Of a stretch of DNA of 16,227 nt, positions 1 to 7,062 are shown piece by piece. Position 1 is the stretch's first letter; every line of letters begins with the position of its first letter. Origin of the DNA: a bacterium (GTDB taxonomy: Bacteria; Sumerlaeota; Sumerlaeia; MVZB01); contig JAMCWS010000209.1 in the NCBI GenBank assembly GCA_023480605.1, positions 6,631-22,857 of the forward strand. The letters run 5' to 3'. A model generated the notes under the pieces. The model was not told the DNA's origin, did no database searches, and saw nothing but the letters and a program-made list of their open reading frames with translations. Both the position numbers and the translations under genes were made by a program.

Positions 1-514
1 CCGTCACCTCCGAGCCGTCGTAGCCGATCCAGGTGAAGTCGTTGGCGTCGACGACCTTGTCGCCGGGGCTGGGGCGGCAGATGAGGTAGGAGTCGTAACC
101 GCCCTTGGCGAGGATCTGGACCAGGCCGCGGTTGTGGCCAAAGGGATCGAAGTTGATGGCCGTCGTCGGGGTGACGCCGAACTTCTCGCGGAAGTAGGCG
201 CGCCCCAGCAGGAGCTGGCGCACGAACGACTCGCCGCTGGGCATGTTGCAGTCGGGCTGCAAGTACCAGCCGCCCATGATGTGCCAGCGGCCTTCCTTAA
301 CCAGGCGTTGAATGCGCCGGAAGAGCGCCGGCTCGTATTCCTCGACCCAACGATAAAGGATGACTTCGTTGTGGTTGAAGACGTAGCCCTCGAACTCCTC
401 GCACAGATCGGCGGCGGTGCGGAAGGTCGAGATGGCCTCGGCGGCTCCCTCTTCCCATTCCCACAACCAATAGGGATCGAGGTGCGCATTGGAAAGCAGG
501 TGCATTTTTTTCAT
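1..514 (-). CDS. GH38 alpha-mannosidase, N-terminal part (cut by window edge)
   Basis: Glycoside hydrolase family 38 hydrolyses alpha-mannosides with a zinc-dependent retaining mechanism. Only the first 171 codons are present; the gene runs off the left edge. Seen directly: the start region contains HLDPYWLWEW, where H11 and D13 match the family's zinc ligands. It then has GGWYLQPDCNMPSGES (residues 81-96) and NFDPFGHN, where D123 matches the catalytic nucleophile. The start at 514 is preceded by AAGGA nine bases upstream; Met4 (position 505) is a weaker alternative. No signal peptide is visible, so the enzyme is probably cytoplasmic and may act on imported mannosides or glycan fragments. It lies downstream of the C10 protease on the same strand with a 186-bp gap, so it probably has its own promoter. 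Family assignment is confident; substrate is unknown. Confidence 0.9.
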   Translation of the reverse strand, partial: MKKMHLLSNAHLDPYWLWEWEEGAAEAISTFRTAADLCEEFEGYVFNHNEVILYRWVEEYEPALFRRIQRLVKEGRWHIMGGWYLQPDCNMPSGESFVRQLLLGRAYFREKFGVTPTTAINFDPFGHNRGLVQILAKGGYDSYLICRPSPGDKVVDANDFTWIGYDGSEVT

Positions 515-618
515 GTCGATGGGTCCTTGGAGGCAATGGGGATCGAAGAGCCTGGCCCGTGGCCGATGGCGCGCCGAAGGGCGCCGCCGGTCCGACGCGC
601 GTCGCCGGGAACGAAAAA

Positions 619-647
619 ATTGAAAACGAATCCGCCGGAATTGTCTA
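619..647 (-). promoter_or_regulatory. Possible promoter of the GH38 gene
   Basis: On the minus strand, TAGACA (647-642) and TTCAAT (624-619) are separated by 17 bases. They match the sigma-70 consensus at 5 of 6 and 4 of 6 positions and lie about 105 bases upstream of the GH38 start. This is consensus matching by eye only; a leader of this length is plausible but unproven. Confidence 0.3.
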
Positions 648-684
648 TCCGGAATTTACACGAGAAAGCGGCGGGGATGGGGAT

Positions 685-700
685 CCGGGAAGGCCCCCGG
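685..700 (-). terminator. Weak hairpin just after the C10 protease stop
   Basis: Directly after the TAA stop (703-701) the minus strand reads CCGGG, a GC-rich loop, then CCCGG, a 5-bp stem. No T-tract follows, so it is at best a weak or Rho-assisted terminator separating the protease from the GH38 gene. Confidence 0.2.
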
Positions 701-3343
701 TTATTCGTAGCGTGTCCAGTTCCGGACCGATGAGAGAACCACGCCAACCCCCTGCAAGGCGACCTCGACGGTCGGCTGGTCGGGATCGTCGGTCGTGATC
801 CGCAAAACGGCGGCCTTGTTGCCCTGCACGATGGGCTTGAAGGCCAGGATTACCGTGCGGGACTCGGCGGGCGCCAGGGGCGTCATGGCGGGAGCCTGCA
901 CGATGAGGAACTGGCTGGCATCCGCGCCGGTCAACTCGACGCCGGCGCCCGTAAACGACAGAGGGGCCGTGCCCCGGTTCTGGATCGTGACGGTTTGCGT
1001 CGTCGGATCGTTGTTCGTGATCGTTTGTTCGCCGAAATCGATCGAGAGCGGGGTGACGTCGATGTCGGGGACGGGCGGATTGTAGGTCCAGACGACCTGG
1101 TCGACCCAGCCGCAGTTTTGCAACACGCCGCCCGAGGCGTCGCGCGCGAATACCCACTGGAGCGTTTGGGAACCGGCCGGAATGTTGAACGTCTTCTGCT
1201 GCCAGCCTACCTCGCCGCTGATGGCGGCCAGTTGCGTGGCGCCGCTTTTGAACAACAGGAAGTCGGCGGCCGTTTCGGAAGATACTTTCCACCAGAAACT
1301 GATCGTTCCGGGGCCGGTGACGGTTGTCGACAGCGTTGTGGACTTGCCGTCGCCGACCTGGCCGCTCTCGAGGGCATCGATGCCGTCATGACTGAGCGAG
1401 GCTTCGCCGAACCAGGCGCCGTCGCCCGAGGTGGACCAGGTCAGGTCCGGGGCGTCCGCGGCGTCGCCCAGCGGAACGGAAACATCGTCGTTGACGATCG
1501 TGTAGGTGTGGGTCGTGACGGACCCGAGCAGGGCGTTTTGAGCCGAAGTCAGGTTGAGGACGATCGTTTCGTCGGATTCGTCGAGCCGGTCATTGACGAT
1601 CGAGAGGACGATCGAGCGGCTCGTTACGCCGGGGTTGTAGAGCAGCGAACCTGAGGATGCGTAGTAATCCTGACTCGCCGTGGCCGAGCCGGCGGCGACG
1701 GTGTAATTGACCGTCGCCGCCGTCGTGGGACTCATCGAGAGCGTGACGGGGATCTGGACGACCGTTATGTTCTCGGGATGACTCGATGCGGCCGAACCGA
1801 ATGAAGCCAACGGCACCGACAAACCCGTCCGGGTGAAGTTGATTCCCCAGACGTTGCCCGTGTAGGAGCGCTTGTAGATGGATGTGCCGGTCGTAACACT
1901 TTGAGGCGGGGAAAACGTGTAATATGTCATCGAGGCCGTCACCGTGAACGACGTGGCCGAGGGGAGTTTCTCCAGGGCGTAGATGCCGTTGGCGTTGGTC
2001 ACGGTCGCCCACGAACCGCCGCCGGCCTGGGTGGCGGTGACGGTGACGCCGGCGATGGGGGCGCCGCTCGTGTCGAGGACGCGGCCGCTGACGATTTCGC
2101 CCGATCCGGACTTGTACACGTTATAGACGCACCCGCTGACCGTGTTGTAAGGAGTGCTGGCGTCGATGCTGGGCAGGGCATACCAGGCGTCGTCCAGACC
2201 CGACCAGCCCATGTTGACGTGATGATAGAGGGTCGAAAAGTTGAACCCGTAGCCATCGGCCACGACGGCGTGGCCGTATAACGATCCGGTGTCTAAGATG
2301 CCCAGGATGACGGGCAGGCCGTCGTCGAGGTTGGTGTTGATTATTTTGGCCAGTTCGGACGGCTGGATCCCGACGTTATACTCCGCGGCGTAACCAACAT
2401 TGCTGAACATGAACGTGTCGGTGAACCGGTCGACCACATCGCTCAGGGTTGCGCCCGAGCCGTCGGCGGCATATTCCATCGAGACCGACACGCCGGCATC
2501 GTAAGTCAGCGCGCCGATGGCCTGGCGCTGCGCATCGGTGACGGTGCCGTTTGGAACGGCGGGCATGTTGTCCCATTGATAGGGACCGCCGGCGCCGTCG
2601 CCCCCGCGCAAGGTCCGGTATTTGCGAACACCATCCACCTTTATGGAAAACTGTGGCGTTCCGACCCCCAGCACCGGGTGACGCACGTAATAAAGAAATT
2701 GTGCCATCGCGGTGGCCACGCATCCGCAATAATAATTGGTCGCCTGGCCGCCATAGCCGGGGGGAGTGTAGTAGTTGTAAACGGCCTTTCCGGAGACGGT
2801 CGACTGCGACCAGCGCGTCTGGGTGAGCGGGGCCACCCGCACGTCGGAAACCGAGCCGAGGGCGGCCAACGACGGCTGGGACGACCGGAGTAGCGTCCAT
2901 TTGTCGCGGGCGTTGGCGAACCCCCCCGATGGGGTGAACGCCAGGCCCTGGCGGATGGCGGCGGCCTGGGCGGCGCGGACGCCTTCGACCCGCCCCGGCA
3001 AGTCGCGATCGACCAGCGCGCCCAACGGATTGGCCGGCGAGGGGTCGAACGTCCCTTCGCGCGAAAAAGCGATCACCGGATCGATCAGGTCGTCGGCCGA
3101 CACGATAATGAAGCCCTCGGGATCCAGGCTGGCCACGTAGTAAAACGTAAGGCCCTTGGCGTCGGTGTAGGGAACGAATCCGGCGATCTTGCCTTCCAGA
3201 GCGGCGCCCAGGGGATGGGCATCCAGCCGCAGCCAGGCGTCGACGGCGGCCCGCGCGTCGGTCTCCGAAACCGGGTCGGCTGTCGCCCGGGGAGAGGCGG
3301 CGGTCAGCGCCAGCAGCAGGAAAAATCCAATTCGAATGCGCAT
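701..3343 (-). CDS. Secreted C10 (streptopain-like) cysteine protease with multidomain C-terminus
   Basis: Predicted secreted papain-fold endopeptidase of 880 residues. Residues 1-22 form a signal peptide (MRIRIG, a Leu-rich core, ATA cleavage site). Residues about 23-135 resemble the C10 propeptide. The catalytic domain (about 165-410) shows WSQ with oxyanion-hole Gln180, CGCVATAMAQ with nucleophile Cys208, LYGHAVV with His358, and HVNMGWSG with Asn377/Trp380. After it come a carboxypeptidase-regulatory-like beta-sandwich (about 418-475), a Calx-beta-like domain (about 511-620), a jelly-roll-like module with FGEASLSHDG and GPGTISFWWKVSSE (about 625-755), and an ASPM/SPD-2/Hydin-like domain (about 759-868). 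There is no visible C-terminal anchor. The reading frame stays open upstream; Met at 3385 has GGAG 11 bases before it and is an alternative start. Streptopain is only about 400 residues, so the C-terminal modules more than double the protein. The serpin gene lies upstream on the same strand. Confidence 0.93.
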   Translation of the reverse strand: MRIRIGFFLLLALTAASPRATADPVSETDARAAVDAWLRLDAHPLGAALEGKIAGFVPYTDAKGLTFYYVASLDPEGFIIVSADDLIDPVIAFSREGTFDPSPANPLGALVDRDLPGRVEGVRAAQAAAIRQGLAFTPSGGFANARDKWTLLRSSQPSLAALGSVSDVRVAPLTQTRWSQSTVSGKAVYNYYTPPGYGGQATNYYCGCVATAMAQFLYYVRHPVLGVGTPQFSIKVDGVRKYRTLRGGDGAGGPYQWDNMPAVPNGTVTDAQRQAIGALTYDAGVSVSMEYAADGSGATLSDVVDRFTDTFMFSNVGYAAEYNVGIQPSELAKIINTNLDDGLPVILGILDTGSLYGHAVVADGYGFNFSTLYHHVNMGWSGLDDAWYALPSIDASTPYNTVSGCVYNVYKSGSGEIVSGRVLDTSGAPIAGVTVTATQAGGGSWATVTNANGIYALEKLPSATSFTVTASMTYYTFSPPQSVTTGTSIYKRSYTGNVWGINFTRTGLSVPLASFGSAASSHPENITVVQIPVTLSMSPTTAATVNYTVAAGSATASQDYYASSGSLLYNPGVTSRSIVLSIVNDRLDESDETIVLNLTSAQNALLGSVTTHTYTIVNDDVSVPLGDAADAPDLTWSTSGDGAWFGEASLSHDGIDALESGQVGDGKSTTLSTTVTGPGTISFWWKVSSETAADFLLFKSGATQLAAISGEVGWQQKTFNIPAGSQTLQWVFARDASGGVLQNCGWVDQVVWTYNPPVPDIDVTPLSIDFGEQTITNNDPTTQTVTIQNRGTAPLSFTGAGVELTGADASQFLIVQAPAMTPLAPAESRTVILAFKPIVQGNKAAVLRITTDDPDQPTVEVALQGVGVVLSSVRNWTRYE

Positions 3344-3877
3344 GAAGGACCGGTGAGGCGGATGCGAAGTTATCATGGATGGCATCGCGAATCTAACTCC
3401 GTCGTCGCGTACGAAAACCTGAAACGGGGGCTGCCGGACGCGTACCGAATCGCTGTTTACATAACCCTTCGGCCACGCGCGTGACAACATAAAGTATATT
3501 TCAGGTTTGGCGAATAAGCCCTGAATTATTCATGATGCTTATATCAACTATTGTTTGCCCGTTTCCGACGCACTCGGGCCCGGGTTTCAGGCCCATCGGC
3601 ACGCGGCGTTCTGGTTATCGATTATGATCTGAAATGCCCGAAAAAGATACCGTTATCCCTGTACCAAGGAGGAACGGGTGCTTCTCGAATGCGTTTGAGT
3701 ATGTCAACGGGATTTGCATGAAAGGAGAATGGGAGACTTATCGGGGACGCGGAGACCCGGTCCATCTCCTGGACATGAGGCACTCCCCAAGCCATCGTTT
3801 GAATGATTCTCGTCTCCCCGTTCCCGTAAGCCGCCCCGTTCCCAACTTATTCCATCCCGGCCTGTCTATTGGGGCTT
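3344..3877. other. Gene-free region upstream of the C10 protease
   Basis: About 530 bp between the serpin stop and the protease start, with no convincing gene. The part near 3480-3560 is AT-rich compared with the surroundings and probably carries the protease promoter: on the minus strand TTGTCA (3487-3482) is followed after 18 bases by a poor TATGTA. CCCCGTTCCC occurs twice (3816-3825 and 3834-3843). No terminator is evident after the serpin stop. Confidence 0.5.
3500..3525. repeat. Inverted repeat in the C10 protease upstream region
   Basis: TTCAG (3500-3504) pairs with CTGAA (3521-3525), and inside it GGC (3509-3511) pairs with GCC (3518-3520) around the loop GAATAA. GAATAA (3512-3517) itself has an inverted copy TTATTC at 3526-3531. 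It could be an operator or a leader hairpin of the protease gene; short arms make chance possible. Confidence 0.35.
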
Positions 3878-5149
3878 TCAGCGCGGATCGGCGACGATGC
3901 CCAGGAAAAGAATCGCGCCGGTGGGGGCGTCCTCGATCGTGAAAAAGAACGGCCGGTCGACGATCATGGCGAACGGGGGCGCGGGTTCCCGAACGGCCGT
4001 CAGCATGATGCCGACCGACGTGGCGGCGGCGGCCTCGGCGCCCTCTTCGTTCACCTCGACGAAGCTCTTGTGCTTGACCTCGCTGATGAACGCGCGGGGG
4101 GGCGTCTGGATCAGGTTCGAAAAATCGGCCCGTTCGGGATCGAAAGCCTCGGCCATGCCCATGGCCTTGAGCGGCTCGTTCAACTTGGCCTCGTAAGTCA
4201 TTTTGAACCGCGGCAATTCCAGCCGGCCGGGGCGATCGGTGAAACGGCCGGCCCAGTCGCGCCAGGTCGCCTCGCCGAGCGTGCCCAGGAAGGCGGGGAG
4301 GGTCGTTCCCTCGCGCGGCAGGAAGACGCGCATGGCGAGACGACGATCAATGCCGTAGGTCAGGAGGATGGCTTGGAATCCGGACGTTTCAAAATAAGCG
4401 AACTTGCCCGAGCGAACCATCCGGGGATGGGTGACGTCGCCGCCGCCGGGCAGGTGGAAGGGAGCGTCGTGGGTCTCCGCCTTGTCGAAGGGATCGGTCC
4501 ACGCCCCCTTGAAATAGATCGCGTTGAGAAGGTAAAGGATCATTTGGGGGTCGATCCGATCGACCATCTTTTCGATGCGGCCGGCGGTGGCCTCGCTTAC
4601 CCACCGGTTGATGGTGGTGGGGGCGGCGGGTGCGGCGAAATCCAGCGTCGTCAGCCGCGCCCCGTAGAACAACCGGTTGGCCTCGATGAAGGGGGGTTTG
4701 AAGGTGATCCCCTGGCGTCCCCAAAGCGAATTGGCGACGGTCAGTTTAATTTTCGGGTCTTCGTTTCGCCATGATTCGAGGAGGGCGGCATTGGCGGCGT
4801 TAACCTCGTTCAGGGGCAGATCCTTGAGTCGCAAGGTTTGCGCCATGGCGTCGCGCGTCGTGGCGGCGGCGCCGTTGATGGTCATCGCCAGGGCCATGGC
4901 CACGCTGGCGGGCGAAATGAACAGGTTGCGCGGCGTATCGCCCGCAGTCAGGCGGCCCAGCAGATCAAAGCCGAAGGCGCGGTCGGCTTCGGCCAGTTTT
5001 TCGAGCGTTGCGTTATCCGCCATGCCGCCCCTCCCGGCCCCGGGCGGCGGCGCCGGCGCCGCGGCCGCAAATAGTGCCACGGGCGTGGCGATCCAAATCA
5101 TCGCCGCCGACAGCGCGCAGTCGAACCATGCCATGTTGACGCGTCTCAT
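3878..5149 (-). CDS. Secreted serpin (serine protease inhibitor family I4)
   Basis: A serpin of 423 residues. Serpins trap a target protease covalently after it cleaves the reactive-centre loop. Seen: an N-terminal hydrophobic signal (MRRVNMAWFDCALSAAMIW, then an Ala-rich stretch), the NLFISPASVAMALAM motif (about 75-89), NAIYFKGAW (209-217), the hinge EEGAEAAAAT (368-377), and the terminal signature RPFFFTIEDAPTGAILFLG (about 399-417). The hinge fits the inhibitory consensus, with Ala instead of Thr at P14, so it is predicted inhibitory rather than a non-inhibitory serpin. Counting from P15 Gly370 puts P1 near Thr384, flanked by Leu383 and Ala385, so a chymotrypsin-, elastase- or cathepsin-like target is possible. 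The start at 5149 is chosen for GGGAGG nine bases upstream; Met at 5134 is an alternative. It is followed on the same strand by the C10 protease gene. Confidence 0.95.
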   Translation of the reverse strand: MRRVNMAWFDCALSAAMIWIATPVALFAAAAPAPPPGAGRGGMADNATLEKLAEADRAFGFDLLGRLTAGDTPRNLFISPASVAMALAMTINGAAATTRDAMAQTLRLKDLPLNEVNAANAALLESWRNEDPKIKLTVANSLWGRQGITFKPPFIEANRLFYGARLTTLDFAAPAAPTTINRWVSEATAGRIEKMVDRIDPQMILYLLNAIYFKGAWTDPFDKAETHDAPFHLPGGGDVTHPRMVRSGKFAYFETSGFQAILLTYGIDRRLAMRVFLPREGTTLPAFLGTLGEATWRDWAGRFTDRPGRLELPRFKMTYEAKLNEPLKAMGMAEAFDPERADFSNLIQTPPRAFISEVKHKSFVEVNEEGAEAAAATSVGIMLTAVREPAPPFAMIVDRPFFFTIEDAPTGAILFLGIVADPR

Positions 5150-5244
5150 CGTTTTCGGCCTCCCACTCGGGTATGCCCGCCACGTCCACAACGCCCCCAT
5201 TCAATGAAGACTTCGCGTTCGGATTGAATGTTCCGCCGGCATTT

Positions 5245-5297
5245 CGTCGAACGTCCCCGATTTTACCCGATTTTACGTCGAACGTCCCCGATTTTAC
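5245..5297. repeat. Exact 22-nt direct repeat plus a third partial copy
   Basis: Two identical 22-nt copies lie at 5245-5266 and 5276-5297 (period 31); their core is GTCGAACGTCCCCGATTT. The shared end CCCGATTTTAC appears a third time between them (5266-5276). The block lies about 95-150 bp upstream of the serpin start and is followed by a short hairpin at 5305-5317. It may be a repeated operator, or a dispersed repeat of the kind left by REP-associated or IS200-type transposases; the sequence alone does not decide. Confidence 0.85.
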
Positions 5298-5355
5298 AAT
5301 AGGCGGGCGATACGCCCAAGAGAATTGTGTCAGCCGTATCCGGTTCAACCTCCAT

Positions 5356-5371
5356 ATCCTGTCAACAGGAT
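5356..5371. repeat. Perfect palindrome ATCCTGT-CA-ACAGGAT
   Basis: Arms of 7 bp are separated by 2 bp. The size and symmetry resemble a dimeric-regulator operator, but the site lies downstream of the sugar-phosphate transferase and about 200 bp from the serpin start, so its target is unclear. Confidence 0.5.
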
Positions 5372-5405
5372 GCCGGCGAAATATGCTGAATGAACAGGAT
5401 CAGCC

Positions 5406-5430
5406 AAAAACGAATCCGGCGCCGGCGGAT
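5406..5430 (-). terminator. Probable Rho-independent terminator of the sugar-phosphate transferase
   Basis: On the minus strand, a few bases after the TGA stop (5438-5436), ATCCG and CGGAT form a 5-bp stem around a GC-rich 7-nt loop, followed by TCGTTTTT. Position, stem and T-tract fit an intrinsic terminator; the short stem keeps confidence moderate. Confidence 0.55.
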
Positions 5431-5435
5431 GAGGT

Positions 5436-6830
5436 TCAGAAGGCGCCTTTGCAGAAGAAAACGGCGGGGATCGTGCGCAGGAGGATCACGATGTCGAGCA
5501 GCAGAGTCCAGTTGCGGATGTAATAGAAATCGTATTCGAGGTTGTAGTGCAGCGGAAGCTGTTTACGCCCGGCGATCTGCCAGAGACCCGTGATGCCCTG
5601 GGGAACGTCGAGGCGGCGGCGCTGCCAGGGCTCATACTGAGCGACGATGAAGGGCATTTCGGGGCGCGGCCCGACCAGGCTCATGTCGCCGCGCAGGACA
5701 TTCCAGAACTGGGGCAATTCGTCGAGGCTGGTCTTGCGCAGGAAACGCCCGAAGCGCGTGATGCGCGGGTCGGACTGGTCGCCGGGGGCCACGGCGTAGG
5801 GATTGGTGCCGGTCGTCATCGTGCGGAATTTGTGCAGGCGGAAAATTTTCCCGTCTTTGCCGATGCGGTCGTGACTGAAAATGACGGGGCCGCGCGAATC
5901 GAGCTTGATGAGCACCGTGATGAGCAGGTAGAGGGGCGAGGTCACGAGCAGCAACGGCGCGGTCAGCAACAGATCGAGCGCGCGCTTCAGGAACAGGTCC
6001 AGCGGCGTAAGCTTACCCTCACGAAGCAAAATGACGGGAAAGTCGCCGATTTCGTCGATCTTCACGCGCTCGGTGATGACCTGGAGCAGGTCGTTCTTGA
6101 CGATCTTGAAATGAACATTGGCCGCCTCGCACTGGACCACCAGCCCGAAGGCCTCGTCCTGCGACAGGGAGGGGATGGCCAGGAACACTTCCTCGATGCG
6201 ATAACGCAGAAGGAGGTCGACCAGGTTCGAGGTGTCGCCGATGACGGGCACGCCGGCCACCTTCTCGCCCAGTTCGGCGGCGAGCCGGTCGATGAAACCC
6301 ACCAGTTCGTAGCCGACCTCGGGATGGTTTTGGATGCGCAATGCGACGCGGCGGCCGGTTTGGCCCGCCCCGATGATGGCGGCCCGCGTGAGGCCGTGGC
6401 CCCGCTGGCGCATGGTCTCCTTGACCATCCGCAACAGGGTGCGGCTCAAATAGAGGTAGAGGCTCATCCCCGCGGCGGCGAAAGCGATGACCGGGGCGCC
6501 CAGGTTGTGGTAGCGTTTGATCGCGTGGGCCGTCGCCAGGGTCATGAGGAACAGAAAACCGGCGGTTTTCAGGATGTCGCTGACCTGGTTGAGCGAACTG
6601 ATCCGACCCTTGTGGGCGTATTGCTTGAAGATGGCCAGCACGGCGACCCAGACGACCAGCAGCAGGGGGAGCGCCCGGCCGTAATCGCGATAGGGATTGA
6701 CCGGGACGGCGAAGAATTGATTCAGGGCCTGGCGGAACTGCCAGGATTCGCGCCAGATCATGCTCAGGGCGATGACATCGACGGCCACCAGGCAAAACGT
6801 CAGGAAATGACTTTTCAGAAACGACTTCAT
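5436..6830 (-). CDS. Polyprenyl-phosphate sugar-phosphate transferase (WbaP/EpsL-like family)
   Basis: Integral membrane enzyme of 464 residues that moves a sugar-1-phosphate from a nucleotide sugar onto undecaprenyl phosphate, the first step of many exopolysaccharide, capsule or O-antigen pathways. The N-terminal part has about four membrane segments. A Rossmann/CoA-binding-like domain follows with AAIIGAGQTGRR (about 150-161). The C-terminal catalytic domain starts with the re-entrant helix near 283 and shows KFRTM (334-338), TSLDELPQFWNVLRGDMSLVGPRP with the catalytic Asp-Glu pair at 370-371, and GITGLWQ (412-418). The start at 6830 is chosen because the first membrane segment follows it directly; no strong ribosome binding site is seen, and the frame is open further upstream. 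It is divergent from a GT-C protein that could act later in the same pathway. The sugar specificity cannot be read from the sequence. Confidence 0.95.
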   Translation of the reverse strand: MKSFLKSHFLTFCLVAVDVIALSMIWRESWQFRQALNQFFAVPVNPYRDYGRALPLLLVVWVAVLAIFKQYAHKGRISSLNQVSDILKTAGFLFLMTLATAHAIKRYHNLGAPVIAFAAAGMSLYLYLSRTLLRMVKETMRQRGHGLTRAAIIGAGQTGRRVALRIQNHPEVGYELVGFIDRLAAELGEKVAGVPVIGDTSNLVDLLLRYRIEEVFLAIPSLSQDEAFGLVVQCEAANVHFKIVKNDLLQVITERVKIDEIGDFPVILLREGKLTPLDLFLKRALDLLLTAPLLLVTSPLYLLITVLIKLDSRGPVIFSHDRIGKDGKIFRLHKFRTMTTGTNPYAVAPGDQSDPRITRFGRFLRKTSLDELPQFWNVLRGDMSLVGPRPEMPFIVAQYEPWQRRRLDVPQGITGLWQIAGRKQLPLHYNLEYDFYYIRNWTLLLDIVILLRTIPAVFFCKGAF

Positions 6831-6878
6831 GATCGCCCGATCCGCCAGGCTGAGCCGCGCGGCGCGACCCGCGCAGTT

Positions 6879-6908
6879 ATTAATGCCTGAAAAGACGGCA
6901 AATGGCAA
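6879..6908 (-). promoter_or_regulatory. Possible promoter of the sugar-phosphate transferase
   Basis: On the minus strand, TTGCCA (6908-6903) and ATTAAT (6884-6879) are 18 bases apart, about 50 bases upstream of the chosen start. They match the sigma-70 consensus at 5 of 6 and 4 of 6 positions. Its position also argues against starts further upstream, which would begin before the transcript. Confidence 0.4.
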
Positions 6909-7002
6909 CAGATAGTGTGGCCATGCCGCGGCACGGGGCACACGCCGACGGCGGGGCGGCGGTCCGGCAAGTCCTTTGGCGGCGATATCTTCCGAATTTT
7001 TG

Positions 7003-7022
7003 TATTATCTGAACCTGGTTCA
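7003..7022 (+). promoter_or_regulatory. Possible -10 element with an overlapping operator-like palindrome
   Basis: TATTAT (7003-7008) lies 55 bases before the GT-C gene start, without a good -35 partner. Immediately after it is TGAACC-T-GGTTCA (7010-7022), a perfect odd palindrome where transcription would begin. A regulator bound there could block the promoter. Both elements are short and unproven. Confidence 0.35.
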
Positions 7023-7062
7023 AGGTAGTAATAATGAATAAGAAGCCCGGGAGACGGCACCC

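Larger units (their letters stand above)
5150..5435. other. Gene-free, repeat-bearing region upstream of the serpin
   Basis: This 286-bp stretch separates the serpin from the sugar-phosphate transferase and holds no convincing gene. It contains an exact direct repeat (5245-5297), a GGGCG/CGCCC hairpin (5305-5317), a 16-bp palindrome (5356-5371) and a terminator-like hairpin (5406-5430). AACAGGAT from the palindrome recurs at 5393-5400. Confidence 0.6.

Noticed and set aside
4..489. Complete minus-strand frame rich in Ser, Arg and Thr
   Set aside because: It overlaps the GH38 frame, which carries clear catalytic motifs; the low-complexity composition is typical of a wrong frame in GC-rich DNA.
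3644..3662. GTTATCCCT, resembling part of a LAGLIDADG homing-endonuclease site
   Set aside because: Only nine bases agree with the known I-SceI site and no intron or endonuclease gene is nearby.
3634..3942. Plus-strand frame of 102 codons between serpin and protease
   Set aside because: It runs into the end of the serpin gene on the other strand, has no recognisable motif and no good ribosome binding site at its start.
5245..5297. Two identical repeats as a minimal CRISPR array
   Set aside because: The spacer would be only 9 bp and itself contains a partial repeat; no cas genes are present.
5173..5523. Plus-strand frame of 116 codons across the direct repeat
   Set aside because: It spans repeats, a palindrome and the end of the opposite-strand transferase gene, and its product has no family features.
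5547..6890. Plus-strand frame of 447 codons
   Set aside because: It is antisense to the sugar-phosphate transferase, whose motifs are unmistakable; the long open frame follows from GC-rich codon use.
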